Shown here in pieces: positions 1-6,832 of a DNA stretch of 9,048 nt (position 1 is the first letter of the stretch; every line of letters starts with the position of its first letter). This DNA is from an uncultured Eubacteriales bacterium (GTDB taxonomy: Bacteria; Bacillota; Clostridia; Oscillospirales; Acutalibacteraceae): assembly GCA_934561055.1 (NCBI GenBank), contig CAKTFN010000025.1:1-9048 (forward strand). Direction: 5' to 3'. The translations under genes were made by a program, and so were the position numbers. The notes under the pieces are model-generated. The model did not search any database, had not been told where the DNA came from, and saw nothing but the letters and a program-made list of their open reading frames with translations.

Positions 1-142
1 GTTTGAGCTTTTTGTCGTCAACATGAAAGCCCATCGGTTCAACAAGGTGGAGCCTTGCACCGGTTGCGGCGCAGGTGCGGGCAATGTTGCCGGTGTTCTG
101 CGGAATCTGCGGTTCAACGAGAACAATGTTGAGCGAAGCCAA
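1..142 (-). CDS. trmL: TrmL, tRNA (cytidine/uridine(34)-2'-O)-methyltransferase, N-terminal part (runs off left edge)
   Basis: Only the first 47 codons are present. They read MASLNIVLVEPQIPQNTGN followed by IARTCAATGARLHLVEPMGF and VDDKKLK, the strongly conserved N-terminus of the TrmL/YibK branch of SPOUT RNA methyltransferases. These enzymes use S-adenosylmethionine to 2'-O-methylate the wobble nucleotide (position 34) of certain leucine tRNAs in the cytoplasm. The start is taken as TTG at 142-140: it is in frame with the conserved LNIVLVEP and is preceded by AAAGGA (159-154) with an 11-nt spacer. A GTG at 153 is out of frame. The SAM-binding knot is beyond the window. The gene is divergent from the small protein at 297 and has its own promoter. 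The family call is confident; TTG as start is an inference. Confidence 0.93.
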   Translation of the reverse strand, partial: MASLNIVLVEPQIPQNTGNIARTCAATGARLHLVEPMGFHVDDKKLK

Positions 143-177
143 GTTGTTTCACGTCCTTTCGGAGTACAGATACATTA

Positions 178-205
178 ATTATACCATTGATCGCGTACTT
201 TTCAA
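178..205 (-). promoter_or_regulatory. Sigma-A-type promoter of trmL
   Basis: On the minus strand TTGAAA (205-200), a 16-nt spacer and a perfect TATAAT (183-178) precede trmL. Transcription would start near 171, giving a leader of about 30 nt that contains the ribosome binding site. Confidence 0.75.
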
Positions 206-296
206 GTTATAAAAAATTAAAATAAAAAATTTTTTTGTGAATTATTCGTCCTCTTCTGCGAAAAATAAGAGTATCAAATTAAAGGAGTTGACAACT

Positions 297-476
297 GTGA
301 AAATGAAAAGTGTAATGACCGGTCTCGGAATCGGAATGGCAGTCGGCGGCGCGGCCGGCCTCGGACTCAGCGCAATGGGAAATCCTTCGGCGAAGAAAAT
401 GTATAAAAAGAAAGCCGCAAAGGCTCTCAAAGCAGTGGAAAATATGTTCGACGATATGCAGGATATGTTTAAGTAA
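297..476 (+). CDS. 59-residue glycine-zipper membrane protein (YtxH-like), function unknown
   Basis: The protein starts MKMKSVMTGLGIGMAVGGAA and has two parts. Residues about 7-27 form a glycine-rich hydrophobic segment with closely spaced glycines (G9, G11, G13, G17, G18, G21, G23), as in glycine-zipper membrane helices. Residues about 30-59 form a lysine-rich then acidic amphipathic helix ending NMFDDMQDMFK. This layout resembles short YtxH-like proteins common in Firmicutes, which have no firmly assigned biochemical function; membrane location is inferred. GTG at 297 is chosen because AAAGGAG (281-287) sits 9 nt upstream. An in-frame GTG at 237 would add 20 polar residues with no binding site. 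It is followed by its own terminator, so it is probably monocistronic. No convincing promoter was found; TTGATC (187-192) with TATAAA (208-213) has only a 15-nt spacer and overlaps the trmL promoter. Confidence 0.75.
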   Translation: MKMKSVMTGLGIGMAVGGAAGLGLSAMGNPSAKKMYKKKAAKALKAVENMFDDMQDMFK

Positions 477-498
477 GAAATTTTACAATGAAAACTCT

Positions 499-530
499 GA
501 AGCGGCGCATTTTTTCGCCGCTTCTCTTTT
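499..530 (+). terminator. Rho-independent terminator after the glycine-zipper gene
   Basis: A perfect 9-bp stem GAAGCGGCG (499-507) / CGCCGCTTC (516-524) with an 8-nt loop is followed by TCTTTT. It ends just before the ribosome binding site of the deacetylase gene at 547, so that gene is either read through from upstream or has a promoter not recognised here. Confidence 0.85.
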
Positions 531-546
531 GAAAGGAAAACAATTT

Positions 547-1587
547 ATGAAAAAGTTTTTTTGTTTGATACTTACGCTCCTTCTTTCGTTTTCGTTTTTC
601 GGGTGCGTGAACGGGGAACCGCAGCTTTCCGAAACCGCTCCGAAACCGACGGAAAGCCTTCCTTCGGATTCCGAAAGTTTTGAAGATTCGTCTTCTCAAA
701 GCGACTTTGAGCGCACAGAACCGATGAACAAGCCGACAGAGGTGAGCGTCAACAACGATGAGGAACCGAAAATTTCGTCAACAGCTCCGCTTGTTATGAA
801 GGGGGCTTCGGGGGCTGACACACTTTCCGGTTTTGCTCCGCTTGAAACGGTAAAGTATGACGTTAAGGATCCCGAAAACACAAGAGGGCTTTCAACAAAA
901 AAAATCGGACATTCCCACGGTCCGGCTTCCGGTGGAAAAGCACACCACACCGTTATTGAATTTCAAAAGACTTTTGATAAATACGGCGCTCTCACGCTCG
1001 ACGAAAAAAGCGACGGAAAGGTTTTGTATCTGACGTTTGACTGCGGCTGGGAATATGAAAACCTTACGTCAAAGGTTCTTGACACTCTCAAAGAAAAGAA
1101 CGTTCCGGCAACATTTTTTTGCACTCTTGACCACATCAAAAAGCAGCCGGAACTTATTGTAAGAATGATTAAAGAGGGTCACATTGTCGGAAACCATTCA
1201 ACGACTCACCCTTCATTTGCGTCAATCAGCCGAACAAAAATGAAAAACGAGATTGAGCAAACGGAAAATTATCTGCGGGAAAACTTCGGCTATTGCGCGA
1301 AGGTCTTCCGTTTTCCGGCGGGGGAGTACAACGAAAGTGCGCTTGACCTCGTTTCTTCGCTCGGCTATATGAGCGTTTTTTGGTCGGTTGCTTATAATGA
1401 TTGGAACGTGAAGGAAGTAAAGGGAAAAGATTATGCCGTCAAAACGGTCGGCGAACGCCTTCATCCGGGAGCTGTCATTCTTCTTCATTCGGTTTCAAAG
1501 GACAATGCCGCCGCCCTCGGTGAAATTATCGACAACGCAAGAAAAGAAGGATATGTTTTTAAGCCCCTGACCGGGTACAATGCATGA
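547..1587 (+). CDS. pdaA: PdaA-like polysaccharide deacetylase (CE4/NodB) lipoprotein
   Basis: A 346-residue protein with a lipoprotein signal peptide (hydrophobic run, FFGC at residues 17-20, Cys20 as lipidation site), then an acidic Ser/Thr/Pro-rich linker to about residue 130, then a NodB deacetylase domain. All CE4 motifs are visible: TFDCGWE (Asp165), HSTTH (His217, His221), RFPAG (Arg255), NDW (Asp285-Trp286) and LLHS (His314). Cys166 stands where classical CE4 enzymes have the second, metal-binding Asp. PdaA-type members also deviate at this place. PdaA removes the N-acetyl group from muramic acid so that muramic delta-lactam of spore cortex can form. Orthology to PdaA rather than a vegetative peptidoglycan deacetylase is an inference. 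ATG at 547 has AAAGGA (532-537) 9 nt upstream; an in-frame TTG at 529 lies in the preceding terminator tail and is rejected. Action outside the membrane is inferred from the lipobox. Confidence 0.85.
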   Translation: MKKFFCLILTLLLSFSFFGCVNGEPQLSETAPKPTESLPSDSESFEDSSSQSDFERTEPMNKPTEVSVNNDEEPKISSTAPLVMKGASGADTLSGFAPLETVKYDVKDPENTRGLSTKKIGHSHGPASGGKAHHTVIEFQKTFDKYGALTLDEKSDGKVLYLTFDCGWEYENLTSKVLDTLKEKNVPATFFCTLDHIKKQPELIVRMIKEGHIVGNHSTTHPSFASISRTKMKNEIEQTENYLRENFGYCAKVFRFPAGEYNESALDLVSSLGYMSVFWSVAYNDWNVKEVKGKDYAVKTVGERLHPGAVILLHSVSKDNAAALGEIIDNARKEGYVFKPLTGYNA

Positions 1588-1603
1588 AAACACAAAAAGC
1601 AAG

Positions 1604-1636
1604 AGCCGCCGCAGAATTTTCCGCGGCGGCTTTTTT
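1604..1636. terminator. Bidirectional terminator between convergent genes
   Basis: Perfect 9-bp GC-rich stem AGCCGCCGC (1604-1612) / GCGGCGGCT (1623-1631), 10-nt loop. On + it is followed by a run of six T (1631-1636). On - the sequence after the stem reads CTTGCTTTTTGTG, a weaker U-rich tail. It lies between the deacetylase stop (1587) and the stop of the minus-strand 871-residue gene (1646), so it probably ends both. Confidence 0.85.
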
Positions 1637-1645
1637 GAGTCGCTT

Positions 1646-4261
1646 TTATTTCAGCATTCCGTGATATCTTCCCATCCAATAGGGGAGAGTATAGGTCGTT
1701 GAGCCTTCCATTGATTCGGGACTGCTGTCGGAACCGAGGCGATAGGTTGAGCCGTTAAACTTATGAAGCTCCCTTTCGTCCGGAGCGGCAACCTTCCATT
1801 TGAGGTTTCCGCCGCTGAGAACAACACCGATGATTTGAACAACGCCGGACTTGTTGTTCGCAAAGAGCGGCTTTCTTCCGTTCGGGTCATATGTGATTTC
1901 TGCCGTTCCGTCGATTCCGGCGGCCTTGAGATTAATTGAAGCAATATCATCGCGGCTGTAGTTTGAAGCGAGATATTTTCTAAGGTCGATCGGATGACGG
2001 CTGAGCGACCATGAAGCGGTTTCAAGAAGATTGTTTCCGTAAACGTCGGTCTGAGCTTCGTTTGGATAGGCGAGCTGATAGATGTAATACCAGCAGGGAT
2101 TTTCGCTGTGAGAGATTGAGTACCACCAATCGTTGAGACCTTCTCTGTAATAAGAAAGAAGAGTTTCGTCGTCTTCCATCTGGAAAAGAAGGTAATAAGC
2201 GAGCATTGCCATTTCTTCGTCGGAGTAATTGAGAATGAGACGATAGACAAACTTGAAAAGTTTTGTTCCGACGAGCGGACGGAGAATGAAGCCGAGAACC
2301 GGAGAAACGCTGTTTGCATATTCAAGAATTGACATATTGTATCTTTCAAGTTCCTGAGTCATGACTTTTGCGTATTCGTAAGCCGGGTCAAGGGCGGCCA
2401 TTCTGTATTCGTCTTCCCATTTTTGATCGCCTGTGATGTATGCGGCAAGCTTGAAAGCAGAAAGAATGACCGAGGTTTGAAGCGGAGCACCGCCGAGAAC
2501 CTGTTCGTTGTGGAAATATGTGCGGCTGAATTTTCCCCATGTTGTCGGCTGTCCGCTTCCGTCGCAGAGCGCATAGCCGTTGTCAACAATGTGCTGAGCG
2601 AAGGAGTCAATTGTTCTTGTAAGGAGCGCCTTGATTTCCGGGTCTTCCTGTCCGAGAATATCATAGGCAAGTTTGTAGATGAAAAGGTGACCGATGATTT
2701 CATCTGCACTTGTATCACCCTTATAGACAACATCGCTGATGTCATATCCCGATCCGATGAGGTCGTTCCAAAGTCTTTTCGGAATTTCACCCGAAGCATC
2801 AACTTTCAAACCTCTGAGGTTTTCTCCGTTGAGAAGATAGCCCGCTTCTGTTTCGGGCTTTGTTGAAACGCCGGTTGCGGTTTTGTCGCCGTTGTGCTTC
2901 CAGTGGATGTAACCGTCAACTTCTTTTCCTTCATCGGTGAGCGAATAGGTTCTTGCCCAAAAACCTTCAAGAAGTCTTGTTCTTCTTTCCGGCGTCTGAG
3001 TGCTGCCTTTGGAAAGAGTTGCCCAATCGCCGGGAACGAAGAGCTTGAGGTTTGAGTCCTTCATAACGTACGAACCCATGCCGAAAGCAAGATACTTTTT
3101 ATACATTGAGTCGAAGGCCGAGGCAGGGCTTTTTTCGGGAACGTTCTGAGAATAATCTCCGTTTTTGAGGAGAACATCGGTTGAATACCATTTTCCGACA
3201 TTTACATCGGAAATCGAACCGTTGCGCTGAGCATGAACGAGTGCTTCGGTTGTTCCGGTTCTCATTGAAATATAAGTGAGGAGCAAAACGGCTTCGGTTG
3301 AAAGGTATGCGGTTTTTCTTGCGGCGGCAATTTCTTCGGTCGAGGCATTCGGGTCGTCACGTAAAACGGCATATCTCATAAGCTCGCCTGCGCCGTACAT
3401 ACTCGTCCAAAGACCGTCGTTATCACTTTCGACGGGAACCCATTTTCCTTTTTCCCTGTCAAAGTTTGCGTTTGAAACCATTCCTCTGCGGGCAACGTAC
3501 TTTTGAGTTTCATCGCTCATTTCGGCGGCTTTTTCTTCTCCGGTCATCGCTTTCATTTCAATGTGAGTGTAACCGGTTTCCATGACCGTCCAAATTCCGT
3601 TTGCACCGTCCGGATAAATCGCAAGGACTTTTCCGTCGGTTGTGTCTGCTTCGTAAAAATATCTGTCACCCATGAAACGCTGTTCTCTGTCACGTTCATT
3701 CGTTGCGTTTTCATCGGTTCTGAGAACGCCGTAATTCGTGATTTCCCATTTTGCGTTGTCTGCGGTTACGGCCGTTTGAGCGTTTTTGTAATCTTCCGTG
3801 TTCGTGATTGAGGCGGGAACGGCTTTGCTTCCCGTTTCAAATCTTGAAACGACCTTTTGAAGATTGTCGCCGAGAGCAACGGCTTCACCGTTGTAATCGT
3901 GCTTTTCTTTGTGAACGGTTGTTTTCGTAGGAGTGGAAACAACGTTCAGAGTGACTGAACTTTTGAGTCCGTCCGGAGTTTCCGCCGTGACGGTTGCCGT
4001 TCCGGCCGAAAGAGCCGTAACGCGTCCCCAAGAGTCAACCGAAGCGACCGATGAGGGTTCTGCGCTCCATTTGAGAGTGCGGTGTGTGACCGAAGCGGAA
4101 AAGACCGCTTCAACGCTTCTGCTGTCGCCGATGTCCATTTCCCAATTTTCGGGAACGACAAGGCGGAGGGTGCTGTTCTTTTTGCCGAAAGCCGCCGAAG
4201 CACAAACGCAGGTGCCGAAGGCGAGAATGAGGGCAAGAAGAACCGAAAGAATTTTTTTCAT
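1646..4261 (-). CDS. Secreted 871-residue protein: Ig-like (BIG2) domain plus large uncharacterised helical domain
   Basis: The signal peptide starts MKKILSVLLALILAFG and probably cleaves after ASA (about residue 23). Residues about 31-108 form a bacterial Ig-like group 2 domain, with the typical LKWSAEPSSVASVDSWGRVT and GTATVTA strands. Residues about 115-871 show no domain I can name. They are rich in aromatic/acidic helices and carry conserved-looking blocks: DNDGLWTSMY (281-290), GDTSADEIIGHLF (515-527), DGSGQPTTWGKFS (567-579) and a C-terminal LPYWMGRYHG (859-868). I recall the same blocks in large secreted proteins of other phyla where they sit in an alpha/alpha-toroid, glycosidase-like fold. 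That is recollection, not a search, and no catalytic function can be claimed. There is no LPXTG or surface-layer anchor. GGGAG (4272-4268) lies 6 nt before the ATG. Convergent with the deacetylase, with its own promoter, so probably monocistronic. Confidence 0.85.
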   Translation of the reverse strand: MKKILSVLLALILAFGTCVCASAAFGKKNSTLRLVVPENWEMDIGDSRSVEAVFSASVTHRTLKWSAEPSSVASVDSWGRVTALSAGTATVTAETPDGLKSSVTLNVVSTPTKTTVHKEKHDYNGEAVALGDNLQKVVSRFETGSKAVPASITNTEDYKNAQTAVTADNAKWEITNYGVLRTDENATNERDREQRFMGDRYFYEADTTDGKVLAIYPDGANGIWTVMETGYTHIEMKAMTGEEKAAEMSDETQKYVARRGMVSNANFDREKGKWVPVESDNDGLWTSMYGAGELMRYAVLRDDPNASTEEIAAARKTAYLSTEAVLLLTYISMRTGTTEALVHAQRNGSISDVNVGKWYSTDVLLKNGDYSQNVPEKSPASAFDSMYKKYLAFGMGSYVMKDSNLKLFVPGDWATLSKGSTQTPERRTRLLEGFWARTYSLTDEGKEVDGYIHWKHNGDKTATGVSTKPETEAGYLLNGENLRGLKVDASGEIPKRLWNDLIGSGYDISDVVYKGDTSADEIIGHLFIYKLAYDILGQEDPEIKALLTRTIDSFAQHIVDNGYALCDGSGQPTTWGKFSRTYFHNEQVLGGAPLQTSVILSAFKLAAYITGDQKWEDEYRMAALDPAYEYAKVMTQELERYNMSILEYANSVSPVLGFILRPLVGTKLFKFVYRLILNYSDEEMAMLAYYLLFQMEDDETLLSYYREGLNDWWYSISHSENPCWYYIYQLAYPNEAQTDVYGNNLLETASWSLSRHPIDLRKYLASNYSRDDIASINLKAAGIDGTAEITYDPNGRKPLFANNKSGVVQIIGVVLSGGNLKWKVAAPDERELHKFNGSTYRLGSDSSPESMEGSTTYTLPYWMGRYHGMLK

Positions 4262-4281
4262 TGGTTTCTCCCTTTCTTATG

Positions 4282-4297
4282 GCACGGAAAACCGTGC
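4282..4297 (-). promoter_or_regulatory. 5'-leader hairpin of the 871-residue gene
   Basis: A perfect 6-bp stem GCACGG/CCGTGC with a 4-nt loop (UUUU in the transcript) sits between the predicted transcription start (about 4307) and the ribosome binding site (4272-4268). It may stabilise the mRNA 5' end. It is too small to be a known riboswitch. Confidence 0.4.
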
Positions 4298-4313
4298 AAA
4301 ATCTTACATATGT

Positions 4314-4343
4314 ATGATAACACAGGAAAGTTTTTACAGTCAA
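4314..4343 (-). promoter_or_regulatory. Sigma-A-type promoter of the 871-residue gene
   Basis: Minus-strand TTGACT (4343-4338), 18-nt spacer, TATCAT (4319-4314). The predicted start near 4307 gives a leader of about 45 nt that includes the small hairpin at 4282-4297. Confidence 0.65.
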
Positions 4344-4461
4344 TTAAAAAAATATTAATTAAGCTCACACTTTAAACAAAACTTAAAACTCTTTATTATA
4401 TAAATTGTATAGACGTTTTTTTGAGACAAGGTTTTTGAGGGGGGAAAAACGCTATATATAA

Positions 4462-4495
4462 TGAAAAGCACCGCAGACAAAAATCTGCGGTGCTT
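4462..4495 (-). terminator. Rho-independent terminator of the LRR protein gene
   Basis: A perfect 12-bp stem AAGCACCGCAGA (4466-4477) / TCTGCGGTGCTT (4484-4495) with a 6-nt loop. Read on the minus strand, the stem ends in a short U run (TTTTC). It lies 17 nt past the stop codon of the 4512-6533 gene. The stretch from here to the 871-residue gene promoter (4344-4461) is very AT-rich and holds no gene I can support. Confidence 0.8.
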
Positions 4496-4511
4496 GCCGT
4501 TTATTTCACTT

Positions 4512-6533
4512 TTACTTAACCGTAATTACAACTCTTTCGCCGTCTTTTGAAAGCCAGCTCCAGTTTGACCATGCGGTTTTGTTTCCGTTCTTTTGGAAAA
4601 CTCTGACCGCAACGGTATAGGTTCCGGGGTTGAGGTCGGTGAGCTTTACGGTTTTTGATTTTGTTGCGCCGAACGTTTTGTCAACTTCCTTTGCGGTGCT
4701 CTGCTCAACGAGGAAGATGCGAAAACCGCTCGCTTTGTTGACGGCGTTATACTTGATTGTCATCTGTTCTTTTCCGCCGGCAACCGAAATTACAGAGTCG
4801 GGAAGCGGCTTTTTGTCAATGTATTTGACGCCGAACTTTTCCTTGCAGACAGAGCAGTATTTGAAAGCTTTGTATCCGTATGAAAAATAAGTCGGAGCCT
4901 TCGCCTTTGCGGTTTTGAGGGTGTGCTTCGTGCTTCCATCCTTGCAGAGGGGAACGAAGCAATCTTTGAAACCGAAAGTATTGAGATAATTCATGAGGGA
5001 CTTGTTTGAAGAGTTACCTTTGAATTTAAGGTTTTTGACGAGTTCGTCGTCGTCTTTTCCGATGTACCAACCGAAGCCGGCGTACTGATGAACGGTTACG
5101 CCCTTTGTAATCGTTATGTCGTTGAGATTTTTGCAGTTGTCAAACGCACCGCTTCTGATGACTGCGGTCGAATCCGGATGGAAACTGATTTTTCTGAGAC
5201 TTGAGCAACCGGAGAATGCACAGTCCCAAATTGTTTTAACGTTCTTAGGAACGGAAAAGCTCTTTTCGGTTTTTGCCGCCGGATAACGGTAAAGAACTTT
5301 CATGTTCTTGCTGTAAAGAATTCCGTCAACGCTTCTGAAATACTTGCTGTTTTTTGAAACAACAATTTTTTTGAGGTTGGGTGAGAAAAAGCAGGGTGAG
5401 AGATAGTTCTTTACGGAGGCTGCAACCGAGGTCACACTTTCGGGAAGGTAAACACCGGTGAGCTTCTTGCAGAAATTAAAGATACCATTGGAAATTACAG
5501 TCGTTCCTTCTTTGACCTTGTAAGTACCTTTGACGTTTTTGCTGAGGGAGACAAGGCAGTTGCCGAAATAAAGCGCACCGTTTTCCCAATTGTCTTTGTT
5601 CTTTGCAAAAGCAGTTCCGTAGAAAACTTCGTCGCCGATTTCGGTGATACCCTTTCCGCCGCTGATGTTTTCAAGCTTTGTGCAATCACGGAAAGCATAC
5701 GTGCAAACTTTTCTGACGCTCTTTGGAATATGAATATTCTTGAGGGCGGTGCATTTTTCAAATGCTCCGATTCCGATTGTTTTGAGGTTACTCGAAAGAG
5801 CGACGGATTTCAAAGCCGAGCAGCAGTTGAATGCCCATTGATCAATTTCCGTAACACTGTCCGGAAGAAAAATCGCCTTGAGTGCGGTGCAACCGGAAAA
5901 AGCGTTGTTTCCGATGAAAGAAAGTTTTGACGGCAACTTGATGAATTTAAGCGAGCTGCATTCCATGAATGCGGCATAGTCAATTCTTGTCAGCGAATCG
6001 GGGAGAGAAACTTTTTTGAGCGATGTGCAGTTTTCAAAAGTTGCATCGGGAATTGCGGTGATTTTTTTCGGAACGGTAATCTCTTTGAGTGCCGAGCAAG
6101 ATGTGAAAACATTGACTCCGAGCTTTGAAAGATTTTTCGGAAGATCAATTTTTTCAAGCTTTTTGCAGGCAACAAATGCGTAAGCGTCGATTGATTCAAG
6201 AGTTTTCGGAAGTTTAACCGACTCAAGATTGCCGCAATAATAAAATGCATACAATCCGATTGACTTTACGCCTTCTGAAATGGTGACTTTTTTAACGGTG
6301 CTGTTGTTTGAAAAAGCTTTGTCTCCGATTGCGGTGACGTTCTTTCCGCCAATTTTTGCCGGAACGGTGACCTGTGCTTCTGTTCCTGTGTATTTCGTAA
6401 CGGTGACGCCGGTTTTGTCCGTGACGAGATACTTAAAATCTTCAAATGTTTTTTCTTTTGCCGCTCCCGCAGTAATGCAGAACACGGAAAAAATCATGAG
6501 GATGCCAAGCATCAGACTTAATGTACGTTTCAT
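4512..6533 (-). CDS. Secreted BspA-type leucine-rich-repeat protein with Cys-pair module and fibronectin-III-like domain
   Basis: A 673-residue protein. Its signal peptide (MKRTLSLMLGILMIFSVFC, cleaving after about TAGAA, residue 25) is followed by a short N-cap. Residues 73-302 are ten consecutive 23-residue repeats of the form AFxxCxxLxxIxLPxxLxxIxxx, the BspA/TpLRR (LRR_5) type. A non-repeat insertion and about three more repeats reach residue about 500. Residues about 530-578 form a Lys-rich module with CSVCKEKF, a degenerate relative of the Cys-pair module in the protein at 7305. Residues 579-673 look like a fibronectin type III domain (SGFRIFLVE, LNPGTYTVAVRVF). BspA-like proteins are surface or secreted and several bind host or matrix proteins; binding here is inference. 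No anchor motif is seen. AAAAGGAG precedes the ATG with a 9-nt gap. It has its own promoter and terminator. Confidence 0.92.
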   Translation of the reverse strand: MKRTLSLMLGILMIFSVFCITAGAAKEKTFEDFKYLVTDKTGVTVTKYTGTEAQVTVPAKIGGKNVTAIGDKAFSNNSTVKKVTISEGVKSIGLYAFYYCGNLESVKLPKTLESIDAYAFVACKKLEKIDLPKNLSKLGVNVFTSCSALKEITVPKKITAIPDATFENCTSLKKVSLPDSLTRIDYAAFMECSSLKFIKLPSKLSFIGNNAFSGCTALKAIFLPDSVTEIDQWAFNCCSALKSVALSSNLKTIGIGAFEKCTALKNIHIPKSVRKVCTYAFRDCTKLENISGGKGITEIGDEVFYGTAFAKNKDNWENGALYFGNCLVSLSKNVKGTYKVKEGTTVISNGIFNFCKKLTGVYLPESVTSVAASVKNYLSPCFFSPNLKKIVVSKNSKYFRSVDGILYSKNMKVLYRYPAAKTEKSFSVPKNVKTIWDCAFSGCSSLRKISFHPDSTAVIRSGAFDNCKNLNDITITKGVTVHQYAGFGWYIGKDDDELVKNLKFKGNSSNKSLMNYLNTFGFKDCFVPLCKDGSTKHTLKTAKAKAPTYFSYGYKAFKYCSVCKEKFGVKYIDKKPLPDSVISVAGGKEQMTIKYNAVNKASGFRIFLVEQSTAKEVDKTFGATKSKTVKLTDLNPGTYTVAVRVFQKNGNKTAWSNWSWLSKDGERVVITVK
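5628..6317 (-). repeat. Ten tandem 69-bp (23-residue) LRR units inside the BspA-like gene
   Basis: Residues 73-302 divide exactly into ten 23-residue units, for example AFYYCGNLESVKLPKTLESI plus DAY. Position 2 is always Phe, position 5 is Cys in nine of ten units, and positions 13-14 are mostly Leu/Pro. The units are diverged at DNA level, so this is an old repeat array rather than a recent expansion. Confidence 0.9.
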
Positions 6534-6580
6534 GTTTGTAATCTCCTTTTCATTATTAAATAATTTAGCTTTGTCTGATT

Positions 6581-6614
6581 ATCGGAAATCAACGGTTTTT
6601 TTGCCTTTTCCGAT
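6581..6614 (-). promoter_or_regulatory. Possible leader hairpin of the LRR gene
   Basis: Inverted 8-bp arms ATCGGAAA (6581-6588) and TTTCCGAT (6607-6614) around an 18-nt loop fall in the roughly 105-nt leader of the LRR mRNA. On the plus strand the arm is followed by GCTTTTTT and would resemble a weak terminator for antisense transcripts. No known riboswitch class is recognised. Confidence 0.3.
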
Positions 6615-6644
6615 GCTTTTTTGCAAATATCTTCTTGCAAGGTA

Positions 6645-6673
6645 AAAATAGCACAAAACGTAAAATAAGTCAA
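6645..6673 (-). promoter_or_regulatory. Sigma-A-type promoter of the LRR protein gene
   Basis: Minus-strand TTGACT (6673-6668), 17-nt spacer and TATTTT (6650-6645), with a predicted start near 6638. The -35 hexamer is the same TTGACT as for the 871-residue gene. Confidence 0.6.
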
Positions 6674-6702
6674 CAAAGAATTGATTTTTTTGCAAAGTTA
6701 TT

Positions 6703-6720
6703 ACACTTATGTCGAAGTGT
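6703..6720. repeat. Small inverted repeat upstream of the LRR promoter
   Basis: ACACTT (6703-6708) and AAGTGT (6715-6720) form a perfect 6-bp inverted repeat with a 6-nt centre. It lies 29 bp upstream of the -35 hexamer at 6668-6673, where an activator could bind. It may be chance in AT-rich DNA. Confidence 0.3.
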
Positions 6721-6746
6721 TAAAGCTGACCACATATCAAAAAAGA

Positions 6747-6778
6747 CGAGGATTTTTTAGCTTTGCCGGGAATGGTTT
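6747..6778 (+). repeat. Flanking direct repeat, left copy (32 bp)
   Basis: Matches 8883-8914 at 28 of 32 positions in the same orientation, including an uninterrupted identical 19-mer GCTTTGCCGGGAATGGTTT (6760-6778). The copies are exactly 2,136 bp apart and bracket the regulator/secreted-hydrolase pair. The left copy lies downstream of the regulator terminator and before the LRR gene promoter. Confidence 0.8.
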
Positions 6779-6787
6779 ACATAACAG

Positions 6788-6827
6788 AAAAACCGCAAAC
6801 CGATACAGAAATGCTGTTGTTTGCGGT
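6788..6827 (-). terminator. Rho-independent terminator of the XRE regulator gene
   Basis: A 9-bp stem ACCGCAAAC (6792-6800) / GTTTGCGGT (6819-6827), extended by inner ACAG/CTGT pairing, begins 5 nt past the regulator stop codon. On the minus strand it is followed by TTTTC. Confidence 0.75.
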
Positions 6828-6832
6828 GTATT

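Noticed and set aside
237..296. Upstream in-frame GTG start for the glycine-zipper protein.
   Set aside because: No ribosome binding site before it, and it adds polar low-complexity residues. The GTG at 297 has a good AAAGGAG.
2359..2866. Long open frames on both strands within the 871-residue gene.
   Set aside because: They are shadows in other frames of a gene with a clear signal peptide and Ig-like domain; none has a ribosome binding site or domain of its own.
4435..4462. Plus-strand promoter-like TTGAGG-16-TATAAT.
   Set aside because: It points into the LRR gene's terminator and then antisense into that gene; no plus-strand gene follows. Probably chance in AT-rich DNA, though an antisense RNA cannot be excluded.
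5628..6317. Possible CRISPR-like or minisatellite array from the regular 69-bp spacing.
   Set aside because: The period is the 23-residue LRR unit. The DNA copies are diverged and in frame, so it is a protein repeat. No CRISPR array, tRNA or rRNA was seen anywhere in the window.
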